Notes: generated by a model not told the origin, from the sequence alone. DNA of 64,000 nt from CAYQEC01 sp964569015 (GCA_964569015.1 CAZMSN010000001.1:1-64000); one strand, 5' to 3'. Shown: positions 1 through 8,371, numbered from the stretch's first letter. Program-made: numbers and translations.

Positions 1-42
1 GCGTTCGGATTCCCGTTCCGCCGGCAACAGGTAGGTGTGTGA
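1..42 (+). CDS. rplE: 50S ribosomal protein L5, C-terminal end (partial)
   Basis: The first bases read in frame as AFGFPFRRQQVGV followed by TGA at 40-42. A terminal FPFR-type motif after an aromatic/glycine run is the usual end of ribosomal protein L5, and L5 directly precedes S14 in the spc operon. The stop overlaps the S14 ATG by one base (TGATG). The rest of the gene lies outside the window, so the call rests on 13 residues plus gene order. Confidence 0.8.
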   Translation, partial: AFGFPFRRQQVGV

Positions 43-227
43 TGGCAAAGAAGGCCCTGATCGCCAAGGCCAATCGAAAACCGCGGTTCGCGGTCCGTTC
101 CTACAACCGCTGCCGCCGGTGCGGGCGATCCCGGGCGTACCTGCGCAAGTTCGGCATGTGCCGCATCTGTGTGCGGGAGCTGGCTCACCGAGGCGAGCTC
201 CCTGGTGTGAGAAAGGCTTCGTGGTAG
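42..227 (+). CDS. rpsN: 30S ribosomal protein S14, zinc-binding (type Z)
   Basis: This 61-residue protein of the small-subunit head is the short, zinc-containing form of S14. Two CxxC pairs, C24/C27 and C40/C43, form the zinc ribbon, and the N-terminus (MAKKALIAKANRKPRF) is typical of the family. The ATG at 42 overlaps the L5 stop, so translation is probably coupled; a GTG one codon upstream is in frame but less likely. It lies in spc operon order, L5-S14-S8-L6. Confidence 0.97.
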   Translation: MAKKALIAKANRKPRFAVRSYNRCRRCGRSRAYLRKFGMCRICVRELAHRGELPGVRKASW

Positions 228-229
228 CC

Positions 230-625
230 GTGTATGCCGATCCCATCGCCGACATGCTCACCCGAATCCGCAACGCCAACCAGGCGCTGCATCCCGAGGC
301 CAAGATGCCGGCTTCGAGTCTCAAGGAGGAGATCGCCAAGGTCCTCTCCGCCGAGGGGTATGTCGACGGCTACAAGGTCGAGGACGCCCCTGTGGGCAGG
401 GAGCTCACCGTGAGGCTCCGCTACGGCTCAGACCGCAGCCGCGTGCTCAAGGGCGTGCAGCGTGTGTCTACACCGGGACACCGGGTCTACCGGGGAGCCT
501 CGGAGATCAAGCGAGTGAGGGGCGGTCTCGGCGTCGCCATCGTGTCGACGTCCGAGGGTCTGCTCACCGACCGGGAGGCTCGGCGCCGCAACGTCGGCGG
601 CGAAGTGCTCTGCGAGGTGTGGTGA
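230..625 (+). CDS. rpsH: 30S ribosomal protein S8
   Basis: S8 binds the central domain of 16S rRNA and in the spc operon often acts as translational repressor. The DPIADMLTRIRNA motif marks the N-terminus and the C-terminal part (STSEGLLTDREARR) is typical. With the GTG at 230 the protein has 131 residues, the usual length. A GTG at 221 in the same frame would add three residues and overlap the S14 stop; the weak AAAGG at 212-216 is 4 bases from it and 13 from the start used here, so the start is uncertain by three codons. Confidence 0.95.
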   Translation: MYADPIADMLTRIRNANQALHPEAKMPASSLKEEIAKVLSAEGYVDGYKVEDAPVGRELTVRLRYGSDRSRVLKGVQRVSTPGHRVYRGASEIKRVRGGLGVAIVSTSEGLLTDREARRRNVGGEVLCEVW

Positions 626-629
626 ACGT

Positions 630-1172
630 ATGAGTCGTGTAGGCAACAACCCGATCGCACTGCCAAGCGCCGTCGACGTGAAGGTCGACGGGACGAAGGT
701 GACCGTCGAGGGCCCCATGGGCGCGCTCGAGCGCGTCATCGACCCGCGTATCACCGTTGACGTCGAGGACGGTGTGGTGACGGTGAGCCGTGTCGACGAC
801 GAGGCGGAAACCCGGGCTCGCCACGGGCTGACCCGGGCCCTGCTGAGCAACATGGTCGTCGGAGTGTCGGACGGCTACCGCAAGGAGCTGCAGATGCAGG
901 GGGTGGGCTACCGCGCCAATCTCCAAGGCTCCAGGCTCGAGCTCCAAGTGGGCTTCTCCCACCCGATCGTCATCCCAGTTCCGGACGGCGTCTCCTTCGA
1001 GGTCCCCGAACCGACGAAAATCATCGTCCTCGGCATCGACAAGGAGCTTGTCGGCCAGGTCGCCGCCGACATTCGCAAGGTCCGTCCTCCCGAGCCTTAC
1101 AAGGGCAAGGGGATCCGCTACGCCGACGAGCACGTGCGCCGCAAGGCCGGCAAGGCAGGAGTGACAGCATGA
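630..1172 (+). CDS. rplF: 50S ribosomal protein L6
   Basis: L6 is a two-domain protein near the sarcin-ricin loop of the large subunit. The 180 residues start MSRVGNNPIALPS and end with the conserved RPPEPYKGKGIRY segment around residue 155. The gene starts 4 bases after the S8 stop, and its end overlaps the L18 start by four bases (ATGA), so it belongs to one transcript with translational coupling. Confidence 0.98.
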   Translation: MSRVGNNPIALPSAVDVKVDGTKVTVEGPMGALERVIDPRITVDVEDGVVTVSRVDDEAETRARHGLTRALLSNMVVGVSDGYRKELQMQGVGYRANLQGSRLELQVGFSHPIVIPVPDGVSFEVPEPTKIIVLGIDKELVGQVAADIRKVRPPEPYKGKGIRYADEHVRRKAGKAGVTA

Positions 1173-1522
1173 GAGGTTCCCGCGCCGATGCTCGTCGCCG
1201 CAGGCACCTGCGGGTGCGCAAGACGGTTCACGGTTCCGCAGAGAAGCCCCGTCTGGCGGTGTTTCGCAGCAACCGCTACATCTATGCCCAGGTCATCGAC
1301 GACGATGCCGGCCGCACCGTGGCCGCTGCCTCGTCGCGTGAGGGCGGCCTCGAGGATCGCACGCTGACCGTGGACACCGCCGCCGAGATCGGGAAACTGA
1401 TCGCCGCCCGCGCTGCCGAGGCCGGAGTGTCCAAGATCGTCTTCGATCGTGGCGGGTTCGCATACCACGGCAGGGTGAAGGCCGTCGCCGAGGCGGCTCG
1501 CGAAGCCGGGCTCGAGTTCTGA
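1169..1522 (+). CDS. rplR: 50S ribosomal protein L18
   Basis: L18 binds 5S rRNA in the central protuberance. The protein is 117 residues, basic at the N-terminus, with the family motifs KPRLAVFRSNRYIYAQVID and the C-terminal FDRGGFAYHGRVKAVAEAAREAGLEF, split here only by wording. The ATG overlaps the L6 stop. The position between L6 and S5 is standard. Confidence 0.97.
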   Translation: MRGSRADARRRRHLRVRKTVHGSAEKPRLAVFRSNRYIYAQVIDDDAGRTVAAASSREGGLEDRTLTVDTAAEIGKLIAARAAEAGVSKIVFDRGGFAYHGRVKAVAEAAREAGLEF

Positions 1523-1539
1523 GTGATGGAGGAGGCAGG

Positions 1540-2139
1540 GTGACCCAGAATCGATCGGACCGCGGCAGAGATCGTGGGCGAGGATCCGACAGGGCCCGGG
1601 AGGTTCCCGAGTTCGATGAGCGGGTCATCGCCATCAATCGTGTTGCCAAGGTCGTCAAGGGTGGCCGGCGCTTCTCGTTCACCGCGCTCGTCACAGTCGG
1701 CAACGGCAAGGGCAAGGTCGGCATCGGCTACGGCAAGGCCAAAGAGGTCCCGAGTGCCATCCAGAAGGGCATCGAGATCGCACGCAAGAGCATGGTCGAC
1801 GTGCCGATGGCCGGCACCACCGTGATCCACGAGATCACCGGGATCCAGGGCGCGTCGCGCGTGCTGCTCAAACCGGCGGCACCCGGTACCGGCGTCATCG
1901 CCGGAGGGGCGGTGCGCCAGATCCTCGAAGCCGCCGGGATCCGTGACGTCCTGGCCAAGTCGCTGGGGTCGCCGACCCACGTCAACGTCGCCAAGGCGAC
2001 GATGAACGCCATCACCGGACAGCAAAGACCGGATCAGGTGGCACGGGCTCGCGGCAAGCGGCCGGAGGAGATCTTCCCGCCGGCGCTGCTCGCCGCCTAT
2101 CGGTCGGCCGAGCTGATGAAGACCGAGGTGGGGAGCTAG
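1540..2139 (+). CDS. rpsE: 30S ribosomal protein S5
   Basis: S5 lines the mRNA entry channel and affects decoding accuracy. The 199-residue product contains the double-stranded-RNA-binding-like core (VVKGGRRFSFTALVTVGN) and GKAKEVPSAIQKG. The start is a GTG at 1540 preceded by a strong GGAGGAGG at 1528-1535. The N-terminus carries about 25 extra charged Arg/Asp residues, common in actinobacterial S5. Confidence 0.97.
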   Translation: MTQNRSDRGRDRGRGSDRAREVPEFDERVIAINRVAKVVKGGRRFSFTALVTVGNGKGKVGIGYGKAKEVPSAIQKGIEIARKSMVDVPMAGTTVIHEITGIQGASRVLLKPAAPGTGVIAGGAVRQILEAAGIRDVLAKSLGSPTHVNVAKATMNAITGQQRPDQVARARGKRPEEIFPPALLAAYRSAELMKTEVGS

Positions 2140-2141
2140 CC

Positions 2142-2327
2142 ATGGCCGGAACGCTCAAGATCACGCTGGTGCGGAGCACCATCGGCCAGAAGCCCAAGGT
2201 CAGAGCGACGGTCGAGAGCCTGGGGCTTCGCAAGATCCGTCAGTCGGTGGAGCGTCCGGACACCCCGGACGTGCGCGGCATGGTGTTTCGCGCCGAGCAC
2301 CTCCTGGACGTCGAGGAGGTCGAATGA
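2142..2327 (+). CDS. rpmD: 50S ribosomal protein L30
   Basis: L30 is a 61-residue large-subunit protein. The LKITLVRSTIGQKPKVRATV start and LGLRKIRQSV segment identify it. It begins two bases after the S5 stop and its last codons overlap the L15 start (ATGA at 2324-2327). It occupies the usual place between S5 and L15. Confidence 0.97.
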   Translation: MAGTLKITLVRSTIGQKPKVRATVESLGLRKIRQSVERPDTPDVRGMVFRAEHLLDVEEVE

Positions 2328-2761
2328 AGCTCCATCACCTGCGCCCCGCCGATGGCTCGAAGAAGCGGAAGAACCGCGTCGGGCGAGGTGAGAGCGGTCG
2401 GCGCGGCAAGACCGCAGGCCGCGGCACCAAGGGCCAGAAGGCTCGCGGCAAGGTCCGTCCCGGTTTCGAGGGCGGGCAGATGCCGCTTCAGCGGCGGCTG
2501 CCGAAGCTCAAGGGGTTCAAGAACCGCAACAAGGAAGTCTTCGTCGTCGTCAACGTCGCCCGCCTCGCCGAGTTCGATGCCGGTAGCACGGTGACGCCCG
2601 ACGACCTCCGGATGCGGGGCATTGCCAAGAAGCGCGGTCGCGTCAAGATCCTCGGCGGAGGTGATCTCGATCGATCTCTGACGGTGAAGGCCCACGCGTT
2701 CAGCCTCGGGGCGGCGGAGAAGATCCGCGCCGCGGGCGGCACGGTCGAGGTTCTCGACTGA
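2324..2761 (+). CDS. rplO: 50S ribosomal protein L15
   Basis: L15 helps late assembly of the large subunit. The 145 residues begin MKLHHLRPADGSKK and contain the glycine-rich RVGRGESGRRGKTAGRGTKGQ segment and FEGGQMPLQRRLPK. It is the last ribosomal gene before secY; the 115-base gap that follows has a TAACCT box at 2839-2844 but no clear -35. Confidence 0.97.
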   Translation: MKLHHLRPADGSKKRKNRVGRGESGRRGKTAGRGTKGQKARGKVRPGFEGGQMPLQRRLPKLKGFKNRNKEVFVVVNVARLAEFDAGSTVTPDDLRMRGIAKKRGRVKILGGGDLDRSLTVKAHAFSLGAAEKIRAAGGTVEVLD

Positions 2762-2876
2762 TGTCTCGATCGCCTGTGTCAAGCACCGTCGGTACTCGGC
2801 GTGGTGGCGCCGCCGGACCCGCGCCCCGAGTCGGTAGCTAACCTCTCAGCGAACTGGACAAGGACACCGAAGCCCC

Positions 2877-4184
2877 ATGCTCTCAGTTTTCCGCAACATG
2901 TTCCGGATTCGGGATCTCCGGAACAAGCTCCTCTTCACTCTCGGCATCTTCGCGATCTATCGCCTGGGCACGGCGGTGCCGGTGCCCGGCATCGACCTCG
3001 ACGCGCTCAAGCTGGCGCAGGAATCGGCGGAACAGAACGGCTTGATCGGCCTCCTCAACTTGTTCTCGGGAGGCGCGTTGGAGAACCTCTCGGTGTTCTC
3101 GTTGGGGATCATGCCGTACATCACGTCCTCGATCATCATGCAGCTGCTGGCGGTGGTGATCCCGAAGCTGCAGTCCCTCCAGGATGAGGGGGAGGCCGGC
3201 CGCAAGGTCGTCACCCAATGGACCCGTTACCTCACGGTGGCGATCGCTCTCATCCAGTCGACCAGCTTCACCTTCCTGTTCCACAACGGGTCTTTCTTCG
3301 GGGCGGACCTGGTCCCGGACTACTCGCTCCGCAACGTGCTGACGATCATCCTCACGATGACTGCGGGCACCGCCATGATCATGTGGCTCGGCGAGCTCAT
3401 CACTCAGCGCGGTGTCGGCAACGGCATGTCGCTGATCATCTTCGTGAGCATTGTCAGCCAGCTCCCGTCCCAGTTCGGGATCCTCTATCTGAACTCGCAG
3501 CGGTACCAGTTCTTCGCGGTGTCACTGCTGATGCTCCTGCTCACCGTGGGGATCATCTTCATCGACCAGGGTCAGCGGCGGATCCCCATCCAGTTCTCGC
3601 GACGGGTGCGGGGGCGCAAGGTCCTCGGCGGCCAGAGCACCTACATCCCGCTCAAGGTCAACATGGCCGGTGTGATCCCGGTGATCTTCGCCACCAGCGT
3701 CATGTACTTCCCGGTGCTGGTCGCCTCCTCGATTCCGTCCAGCGGCTGGGGGGCCACCGTGCGGGCCTGGATCGACCGGAACCTGTTGTCGGCCAGAGGC
3801 TCGGGGGGCCTGTCGCCAACGCTGCCGTACATCATGATGCTCGGGATCCTGGTTGTGTTCTTCACCTACTTCTACACGGCCATCCAGTTCGATCCCGAGC
3901 GCCAGGCGGAGACCATCCAGCGCCAGGGCGGGTTCATTCCCGGCATTCGACCAGGCCGGGCGACCGTGCATCACCTCGAGCACGTGCTGAGCCGCATCAC
4001 GCTTCCCGGATCGCTCTATCTGGCGATCGTCGCCGTGGCCCCATCGGTGATGGGGTGGTACTGGAAAATCCCAGTTGGGCTGAGCGGCGTGTCCATCCTC
4101 ATTGTTTCCGGGGTCGCCCTTGAGACGATGAAGCAGGTCGAGAGCCAGCTCATGATGCGCAACTATGAAGGATTCCTGTCCTGA
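2877..4184 (+). CDS. secY: Protein translocase channel subunit SecY
   Basis: SecY forms the membrane channel for Sec-dependent export and membrane insertion. The 435 residues contain about ten hydrophobic segments, the plug/TM2 region (LFSGGALENLSVFSLGIMPY), GVGNGMSLIIF around residue 180 and the cytoplasmic loops that contact the ribosome or SecA. The start is ATG at 2877 (MLSVFRNMFRIRDLRNK). The stop overlaps the adk ATG by one base. secY-adk-map order is typical of actinobacteria. Confidence 0.98.
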   Translation: MLSVFRNMFRIRDLRNKLLFTLGIFAIYRLGTAVPVPGIDLDALKLAQESAEQNGLIGLLNLFSGGALENLSVFSLGIMPYITSSIIMQLLAVVIPKLQSLQDEGEAGRKVVTQWTRYLTVAIALIQSTSFTFLFHNGSFFGADLVPDYSLRNVLTIILTMTAGTAMIMWLGELITQRGVGNGMSLIIFVSIVSQLPSQFGILYLNSQRYQFFAVSLLMLLLTVGIIFIDQGQRRIPIQFSRRVRGRKVLGGQSTYIPLKVNMAGVIPVIFATSVMYFPVLVASSIPSSGWGATVRAWIDRNLLSARGSGGLSPTLPYIMMLGILVVFFTYFYTAIQFDPERQAETIQRQGGFIPGIRPGRATVHHLEHVLSRITLPGSLYLAIVAVAPSVMGWYWKIPVGLSGVSILIVSGVALETMKQVESQLMMRNYEGFLS

Positions 4185-4756
4185 TGGGACGCCGCCTGCT
4201 CTTCCTCGGGCCACCTGGTGCAGGAAAGGGAACACAGGCGATGCGGCTGGCTCGTGCCATTGGTGTTCCCCACATCTCGACTGGCGCCATGTTGCGCCAG
4301 GCCGTGGCTGAAGGCACCGACCTCGGCCAGCGGGCGGAGGCCATCATGGCGGCCGGCAATCTGGTTCCGGACGATCTGATGATTGCCATGGTGGCCGAGC
4401 GCCTCGGGCGCGACGACGCCGCCTGCGGCTATCTCCTGGACGGGTTCCCCCGCAATGTGCACCAGGCGGCGGCCCTCGACGGCACCATCGGCGAGGGCGT
4501 CCTCGAAGCAGTGGTGTTGCTCGAGGTGGCGGAGGACGAATTGGTGGAGCGGCTCCTCATTCGGGCCAGGCAGGAGGGACGAGCCGACGACAACGAAGAG
4601 ACCATCCGGCGGCGCCTCCAGGTGTACTACGAGGAGACGGAACCGCTCGTCGCCTACTACCCGGCCCATCAGGTCGAGGTGATTACGATCGACGGTGTGG
4701 GTTCGATCGACGACGTGTTCTCGAGAATCGTCATGACGCTGGGCGAGCCGCGATGA
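4184..4756 (+). CDS. adk: Adenylate kinase
   Basis: Adenylate kinase interconverts ATP + AMP and 2 ADP. The P-loop GPPGAGKGT is at residues 9-17, the NMP-binding region includes STGAMLRQAV near residue 32, and DGFPRN lies near residue 86. The segment after RLLIRARQ is short, so this is the short-LID form without the four-cysteine zinc site, as usual in actinobacteria. The product is 190 residues and is coupled to secY (TGATG) and map (ATGA). Confidence 0.97.
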   Translation: MGRRLLFLGPPGAGKGTQAMRLARAIGVPHISTGAMLRQAVAEGTDLGQRAEAIMAAGNLVPDDLMIAMVAERLGRDDAACGYLLDGFPRNVHQAAALDGTIGEGVLEAVVLLEVAEDELVERLLIRARQEGRADDNEETIRRRLQVYYEETEPLVAYYPAHQVEVITIDGVGSIDDVFSRIVMTLGEPR

Positions 4757-5538
4757 GCGCAAGCTTCATGACGATGAAGTCGGAAGACGATTTCGAGAAG
4801 ATGGCTATTGCCGGTTCCGTCGTGGCCGCGGTTCACGCCGCGGTTCGTGAGGCCGCGGTCGTGGGCACTCGGACGCGGGACCTCGACCATGTCGCCGTCG
4901 AGGTGATCCGTGAGCACGGTTGCCGCGCGTCCTTCCTCGGCTACCTCGGATTCCCCGCCAGCATCTGCACGTCCCCCAACGAGGTGATCGTCCACGGCAT
5001 CCCTGGTTCCTACCGTCTCGAGGACGGGGACATCCTCTCGGTCGACGCCGGGGCGATCTACGAGGGTTGGCACGGTGATGCCGCTTTCACGATGACCGTC
5101 GGTGACGTCGATCCCGAGGTCCAGCGGCTCCTCGCCGTCACCGAGCAGGGATTGTGGGCCGGCATCGCCGCCGCCCAGGCGGGGAACCGGCTCGGTGACG
5201 TCGGGCATGCCATCGAGACCACCGCGGCAGAGCACGGGCTCGGCTTGGTACGCGAGTACATCGGACACGGCATCGGGCGGCAGATGCACGAGGCGCCGAG
5301 CGTGCCCAACTACGGGACGCCGGGCAAGGGTCTCAAGCTCAAGGTGGGGATGGCCATTGCCATAGAGCCGATGTTCAACCTCGGCACCGGCAGCACAGTT
5401 CTGCACGATGACGGCTGGACCGTCACTACCGCCGACGGTTCCCCATCGGCCCATTTCGAGCACACCGTCGCCATCACCGCCGAAGGCACCAAGGTGTTCA
5501 CGCTCCCCGAGCCGAAGCTGGTCCCGGCCCCGTCCTGA
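4753..5538 (+). CDS. map: Methionine aminopeptidase, type I
   Basis: This metalloenzyme removes the initiator methionine from nascent proteins. Expected ligands and active-site residues are visible: the Asp of VDAGAIYEGWHGDAAFT, the His of GHGIGRQMHEAP, the Glu of AIEPMF and the last Glu of HFEHTVAIT. The length, 261 residues, fits type Ia with no N-terminal zinc finger. The ATG at 4753 overlaps the adk stop; the in-frame ATGs at codons 6 and 8 are alternatives. Confidence 0.97.
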   Translation: MSASFMTMKSEDDFEKMAIAGSVVAAVHAAVREAAVVGTRTRDLDHVAVEVIREHGCRASFLGYLGFPASICTSPNEVIVHGIPGSYRLEDGDILSVDAGAIYEGWHGDAAFTMTVGDVDPEVQRLLAVTEQGLWAGIAAAQAGNRLGDVGHAIETTAAEHGLGLVREYIGHGIGRQMHEAPSVPNYGTPGKGLKLKVGMAIAIEPMFNLGTGSTVLHDDGWTVTTADGSPSAHFEHTVAITAEGTKVFTLPEPKLVPAPS

Positions 5539-5557
5539 GCGGCCGCCTCGCAGAGAT

Positions 5558-5587
5558 TTGCCGATGTTTCCGTGGGGCCTCTAGTAT
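5558..5587 (+). promoter_or_regulatory. Candidate sigma-70-type promoter of the infA-rpmJ-rpsM operon
   Basis: TTGCCG at 5558-5563 and TAGTAT at 5582-5587 are separated by 18 bases, in the 85-base gap between map and infA. Each matches the consensus at 4 of 6 positions. Transcription would start near 5594. The match is by eye only. Confidence 0.5.
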
Positions 5588-5593
5588 TGCCGC

Positions 5594-5620
5594 CCGGCCC
5601 AGATCCGGGCCGGTGTTTTT
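5594..5620 (+). terminator. Hairpin with T-run just before infA (terminator or 5-prime leader structure)
   Basis: CCGGCCC (5594-5600) and GGGCCGG (5607-5613) form a perfect 7-bp stem around a 6-base loop and are followed by TGTTTTT. This has the form of an intrinsic terminator for the spc/secY transcript. It sits only three bases before the infA start and begins at the start point predicted from the promoter at 5558-5587, so it could also be a leader hairpin on the infA mRNA. No good Shine-Dalgarno separates it from the GTG. Confidence 0.6.
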
Positions 5621-5623
5621 CGT

Positions 5624-5845
5624 GTGGCAAAAACAGACGACGTCATAGAGGTTGAGGGGACCGTCGTCGAGCCGCTCCCGAGCGCCATGTTCAGGGTGAA
5701 GCTCGAAAACGGTCACGATGTGCTTTGTCACATCTCGGGCAAGATGCGCATGCACTACATACGCATCCTGCCGGGGGACAGAGTGCGACTTGCCATATCT
5801 CCCTACGATCTCGAACGAGGCAGGATCACATACCGATACCGATGA
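5624..5845 (+). CDS. infA: Translation initiation factor IF-1
   Basis: IF-1 binds the A site of the 30S subunit during initiation. The 73-residue OB-fold protein starts at a GTG (MAKTDDVIEVEGTV), with LENGHDVLCHISGKMR and the C-terminal DLERGRITYRYR diagnostic. It has almost no ribosome-binding site because the T-run of the preceding hairpin ends at 5620. It overlaps rpmJ by four bases, the start of the alpha operon order. Confidence 0.97.
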   Translation: MAKTDDVIEVEGTVVEPLPSAMFRVKLENGHDVLCHISGKMRMHYIRILPGDRVRLAISPYDLERGRITYRYR

Positions 5846-5955
5846 AAGTCTCAGCATCCGCCAAGAAGATGTGCGAGAAATGCCGCATCATCCGCCGTCG
5901 TGGGCGGGTCTGGGTGATCTGCCCGAACCCGCGTCACAAGCAGCGTCAGGGGTAA
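5842..5955 (+). CDS. rpmJ: 50S ribosomal protein L36
   Basis: This is the smallest ribosomal protein, 37 residues (MKVSASAKKMCEKCRIIRRR...). C11, C14, C27 and H32 form the zinc site, so it is the zinc-binding version. The ATG overlaps the infA stop as ATGA, and rpsM follows after seven bases. Confidence 0.96.
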   Translation: MKVSASAKKMCEKCRIIRRRGRVWVICPNPRHKQRQG

Positions 5956-5962
5956 TCGCTCA

Positions 5963-6340
5963 ATGGCTCGTATCGCCGGAACCGATCTCCCGAGGGACAA
6001 GCGCGTCGAGATCGGGCTGACCTACATCTTTGGGATCGGCCGGTCGACGTCGCAGCAGATACTCCGGGATCTCGATATCGACATGGATACGCAGGTCCGC
6101 GATCTCACCGACAGCGAGGTCGTGAGGATCCGCCAGTACATCGATTCCAACCTCCAGGTCGAGGGTGATCTCCGGCGCGACGTGGCACAGAACATCAAAC
6201 GCAAAATCGAGATCGGGTGTTATCAAGGCGTGCGGCACCGTCGTGGCCTCCCGGTGCGCGGCCAGCGCACTCATACCAATGCCCGGACCCGGAAGGGCCG
6301 CAAGGCGCCCATCGCCGGGAAGAAGAAGGTCACCAAGTAA
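5963..6340 (+). CDS. rpsM: 30S ribosomal protein S13
   Basis: S13 sits in the subunit head and contacts the P-site tRNA and the large subunit. The 125 residues start MARIAGTDLPRDKRVEIGLTY, contain the helix-hairpin-helix FGIGRSTSQQIL and end with the basic RTNARTRKGRKAP-type tail. No strong ribosome-binding site is seen before the ATG. Confidence 0.97.
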   Translation: MARIAGTDLPRDKRVEIGLTYIFGIGRSTSQQILRDLDIDMDTQVRDLTDSEVVRIRQYIDSNLQVEGDLRRDVAQNIKRKIEIGCYQGVRHRRGLPVRGQRTHTNARTRKGRKAPIAGKKKVTK

Positions 6341-6360
6341 GGGCTCGGGAGAGGTAGTAC

Positions 6361-6747
6361 GTGGCAAAGACGACACAGCGGCGGCGCCGGGTCAAGCGCA
6401 ACATTCCGCATGGCCATGCCCACATCAAGGCCAGCTTCAACAACACCATCATCACGATCACCGACCAGGAAGGCGCCGTTGTCGCCTGGACGTCGGGTGG
6501 CTCGGTGGGGTTCAAGGGCTCCCGCAAGTCGACGCCGTACGCGGCGCAGGTGGCGGCCGAGCAAGCTGCCCGCAAGGCCGGCGAGATGGGAATCCGCAAG
6601 CTCGACGTCATCGTTCGCGGCTCAGGATCGGGTCGTGAGACCGCCATCCGCACTCTTCAGAACATGGGCATCGAGGTGACCGGGATCCGCGATGTCACGC
6701 CGATTCCTCACAACGGCTGTCGCCCCAAGAAGCGGAAGGGGCGCTAG
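6361..6747 (+). CDS. rpsK: 30S ribosomal protein S11
   Basis: S11 lies on the platform of the small subunit. The 128 residues include HIKASFNNTIITITDQ, the SVGFKGSRKSTPYAAQ segment and the conserved C-terminus GCRPKKRKGR. The start is a GTG at 6361 with GGGAGAGG about 6 bases upstream. S4 follows three bases after its stop. Confidence 0.97.
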   Translation: MAKTTQRRRRVKRNIPHGHAHIKASFNNTIITITDQEGAVVAWTSGGSVGFKGSRKSTPYAAQVAAEQAARKAGEMGIRKLDVIVRGSGSGRETAIRTLQNMGIEVTGIRDVTPIPHNGCRPKKRKGR

Positions 6748-6750
6748 ACC

Positions 6751-7356
6751 ATGGCCCGCTACACAGGACCGCGCACCAAGCGCAGCCGCCGCGCTCGCCA
6801 GCTGCTCGACGAGAACAAGGCGAAGTACTTCGATCGACGGCCGTATCCACCGGGCGAGCACGGCCGGGGTCGTATCCGCGAGTCGCAGTACCAGGTCCAG
6901 CTCCGCGAGAAGCAGAAGCTGCGGCACATCTACGGTGTGCTCGAGAAGCAGTTCCGCCGCTACTACCACGAGGCCAACCGGCGGTCCGGTATCACCGGCA
7001 CCACCCTGCTGCAGATTCTCGAGACTCGCCTCGACAACGTCGTCTACCGGGCCGGCTTCGCCCGGACACGATTCCAGGCTCGGCAGTTGGTCAACCACGG
7101 CCACTTCCTCGTCAACGGGAAGAAGGTGGACATCCCCTCGTACCAGGTCTGCGCCGGGGACGTCATCACCATCAGAGAACGGAGCATCGACCTGTTCCCG
7201 GTGCAGCAGGCGATCGATACTCTCGATCGCACCAGCCCGGAGTGGCTCGACGTCGATCCCGGGGAACGACGCGTTTTGGTGTCCACGATCCCGAGCCGGG
7301 AGCAGATCGACACCCAGATCCAGGAGCAGCTGATCGTCGAGCTCTACTCGAGATAG
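6751..7356 (+). CDS. rpsD: 30S ribosomal protein S4
   Basis: S4 nucleates assembly of the 16S 5-prime domain and often represses the alpha operon. The 201 residues contain the S4 RNA-binding domain (RLDNVVYRAGFARTRFQARQ, then GHFLVNGKKVDIPSY). The N-terminus lacks the zinc-binding cysteines, so this is the zinc-free form. Confidence 0.97.
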   Translation: MARYTGPRTKRSRRARQLLDENKAKYFDRRPYPPGEHGRGRIRESQYQVQLREKQKLRHIYGVLEKQFRRYYHEANRRSGITGTTLLQILETRLDNVVYRAGFARTRFQARQLVNHGHFLVNGKKVDIPSYQVCAGDVITIRERSIDLFPVQQAIDTLDRTSPEWLDVDPGERRVLVSTIPSREQIDTQIQEQLIVELYSR

Positions 7357-7420
7357 CACGACTCCCGCCGCCAGAGCTCACAACACAACAATCAGATCCC
7401 AGAGTCCGGAGGAGCGCACC

Positions 7421-8371
7421 GTGCTCATCGTCCAGCGTCCACACATCGAAGAAGAGAACGTCACCGACGTCCGGTCGCGCTTCGTCGTCGAGCCCTTGGA
7501 GCCGGGCTTCGGCTACACACTGGGGAACACCCTGCGGCGTGTCCTCCTGGCTCGTATCCCCGGAGCGGCGATCACCTCGGTACGCATCGAGGGAGTGCAG
7601 CACGAGTTCTCGACGATCGAAGGTGTGGTCGAGGACGTTGTCGACTTCATCCTCAACCTCAAGCAGGTCGTGCTCCGGGTCGAATCGGACGAGCCTCAGA
7701 CGCTGTACCTGTCGGAGAAGGGGAAGGGCGACGTGACGGCGGACGATCTCAAGGTTCCCGCCGACGTCCAGGTCGTCAACGGCGATCTCCACCTCGCAAG
7801 CCTCTCGGCATCCGGTCAGCTCGAGGTCGAGCTGACGGCCGAGCGCGGCGTCGGGTATCGCAGCGCCGATCGCAACAAGAAGAGCGACACGATCGGCATC
7901 ATCCCGATCGACTCGATCTTCTCACCGGTTCGTAGAGTCACCTACCGAGTGGAGAGCACTCAGGTGGGGCAGATGACGGACTTCGACTGCCTCGTACTCG
8001 ATGTCGAGACCAACGGGTCGATGTCTCCGAGCGAGGCCCTCTCGTCAGCCGGCAAGACTCTGCGCGAGCTGCTCGGGCTGTTCGCCGATCTCGACGAAGG
8101 CATCGGCCTCGAGCTGGGCGATGTCGTCACGGCCGAGTCCACCTCCCCCGATCTCGATCTCCCCATCGAGGCGCTCGATCTCTCCGAGCGGCCCCGCAAT
8201 TGCCTGCGTCGAGCCCAGGTGCACACCGTCGGGGAACTCGTCGAGAAGAGCGAGGACGATCTCCTCAACATCACCAACTTCGGCCAGAAGAGCCTCGAAG
8301 AGGTCGCATCCAAGCTCGACGAGCTCGGTCTCTCGCTGCGCTCGGCTTCGGATGAATCGGGGATGGCCTGA
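7421..8371 (+). CDS. rpoA: DNA-directed RNA polymerase alpha subunit
   Basis: Alpha scaffolds RNA polymerase assembly and contacts promoters and activators. The N-terminal domain carries EPGFGYTLGNTLRRVLL and the dimerization region; the C-terminal domain (about 240-316) has the two helix-hairpin-helix segments RPRNCLRRAQVHTVGELV and FGQKSLEEV. The protein is 316 residues. It starts with a GTG at 7421 behind GGAGGAG at 7408-7414. It overlaps rplQ by one base (TGATG). Confidence 0.98.
   Translation: MLIVQRPHIEEENVTDVRSRFVVEPLEPGFGYTLGNTLRRVLLARIPGAAITSVRIEGVQHEFSTIEGVVEDVVDFILNLKQVVLRVESDEPQTLYLSEKGKGDVTADDLKVPADVQVVNGDLHLASLSASGQLEVELTAERGVGYRSADRNKKSDTIGIIPIDSIFSPVRRVTYRVESTQVGQMTDFDCLVLDVETNGSMSPSEALSSAGKTLRELLGLFADLDEGIGLELGDVVTAESTSPDLDLPIEALDLSERPRNCLRRAQVHTVGELVEKSEDDLLNITNFGQKSLEEVASKLDELGLSLRSASDESGMA

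Noticed and set aside
2839..2844. TAACCT before secY as a promoter
   Set aside because: No -35 at 16-19 bases upstream, and secY is normally co-transcribed with rplO; kept only as a remark.
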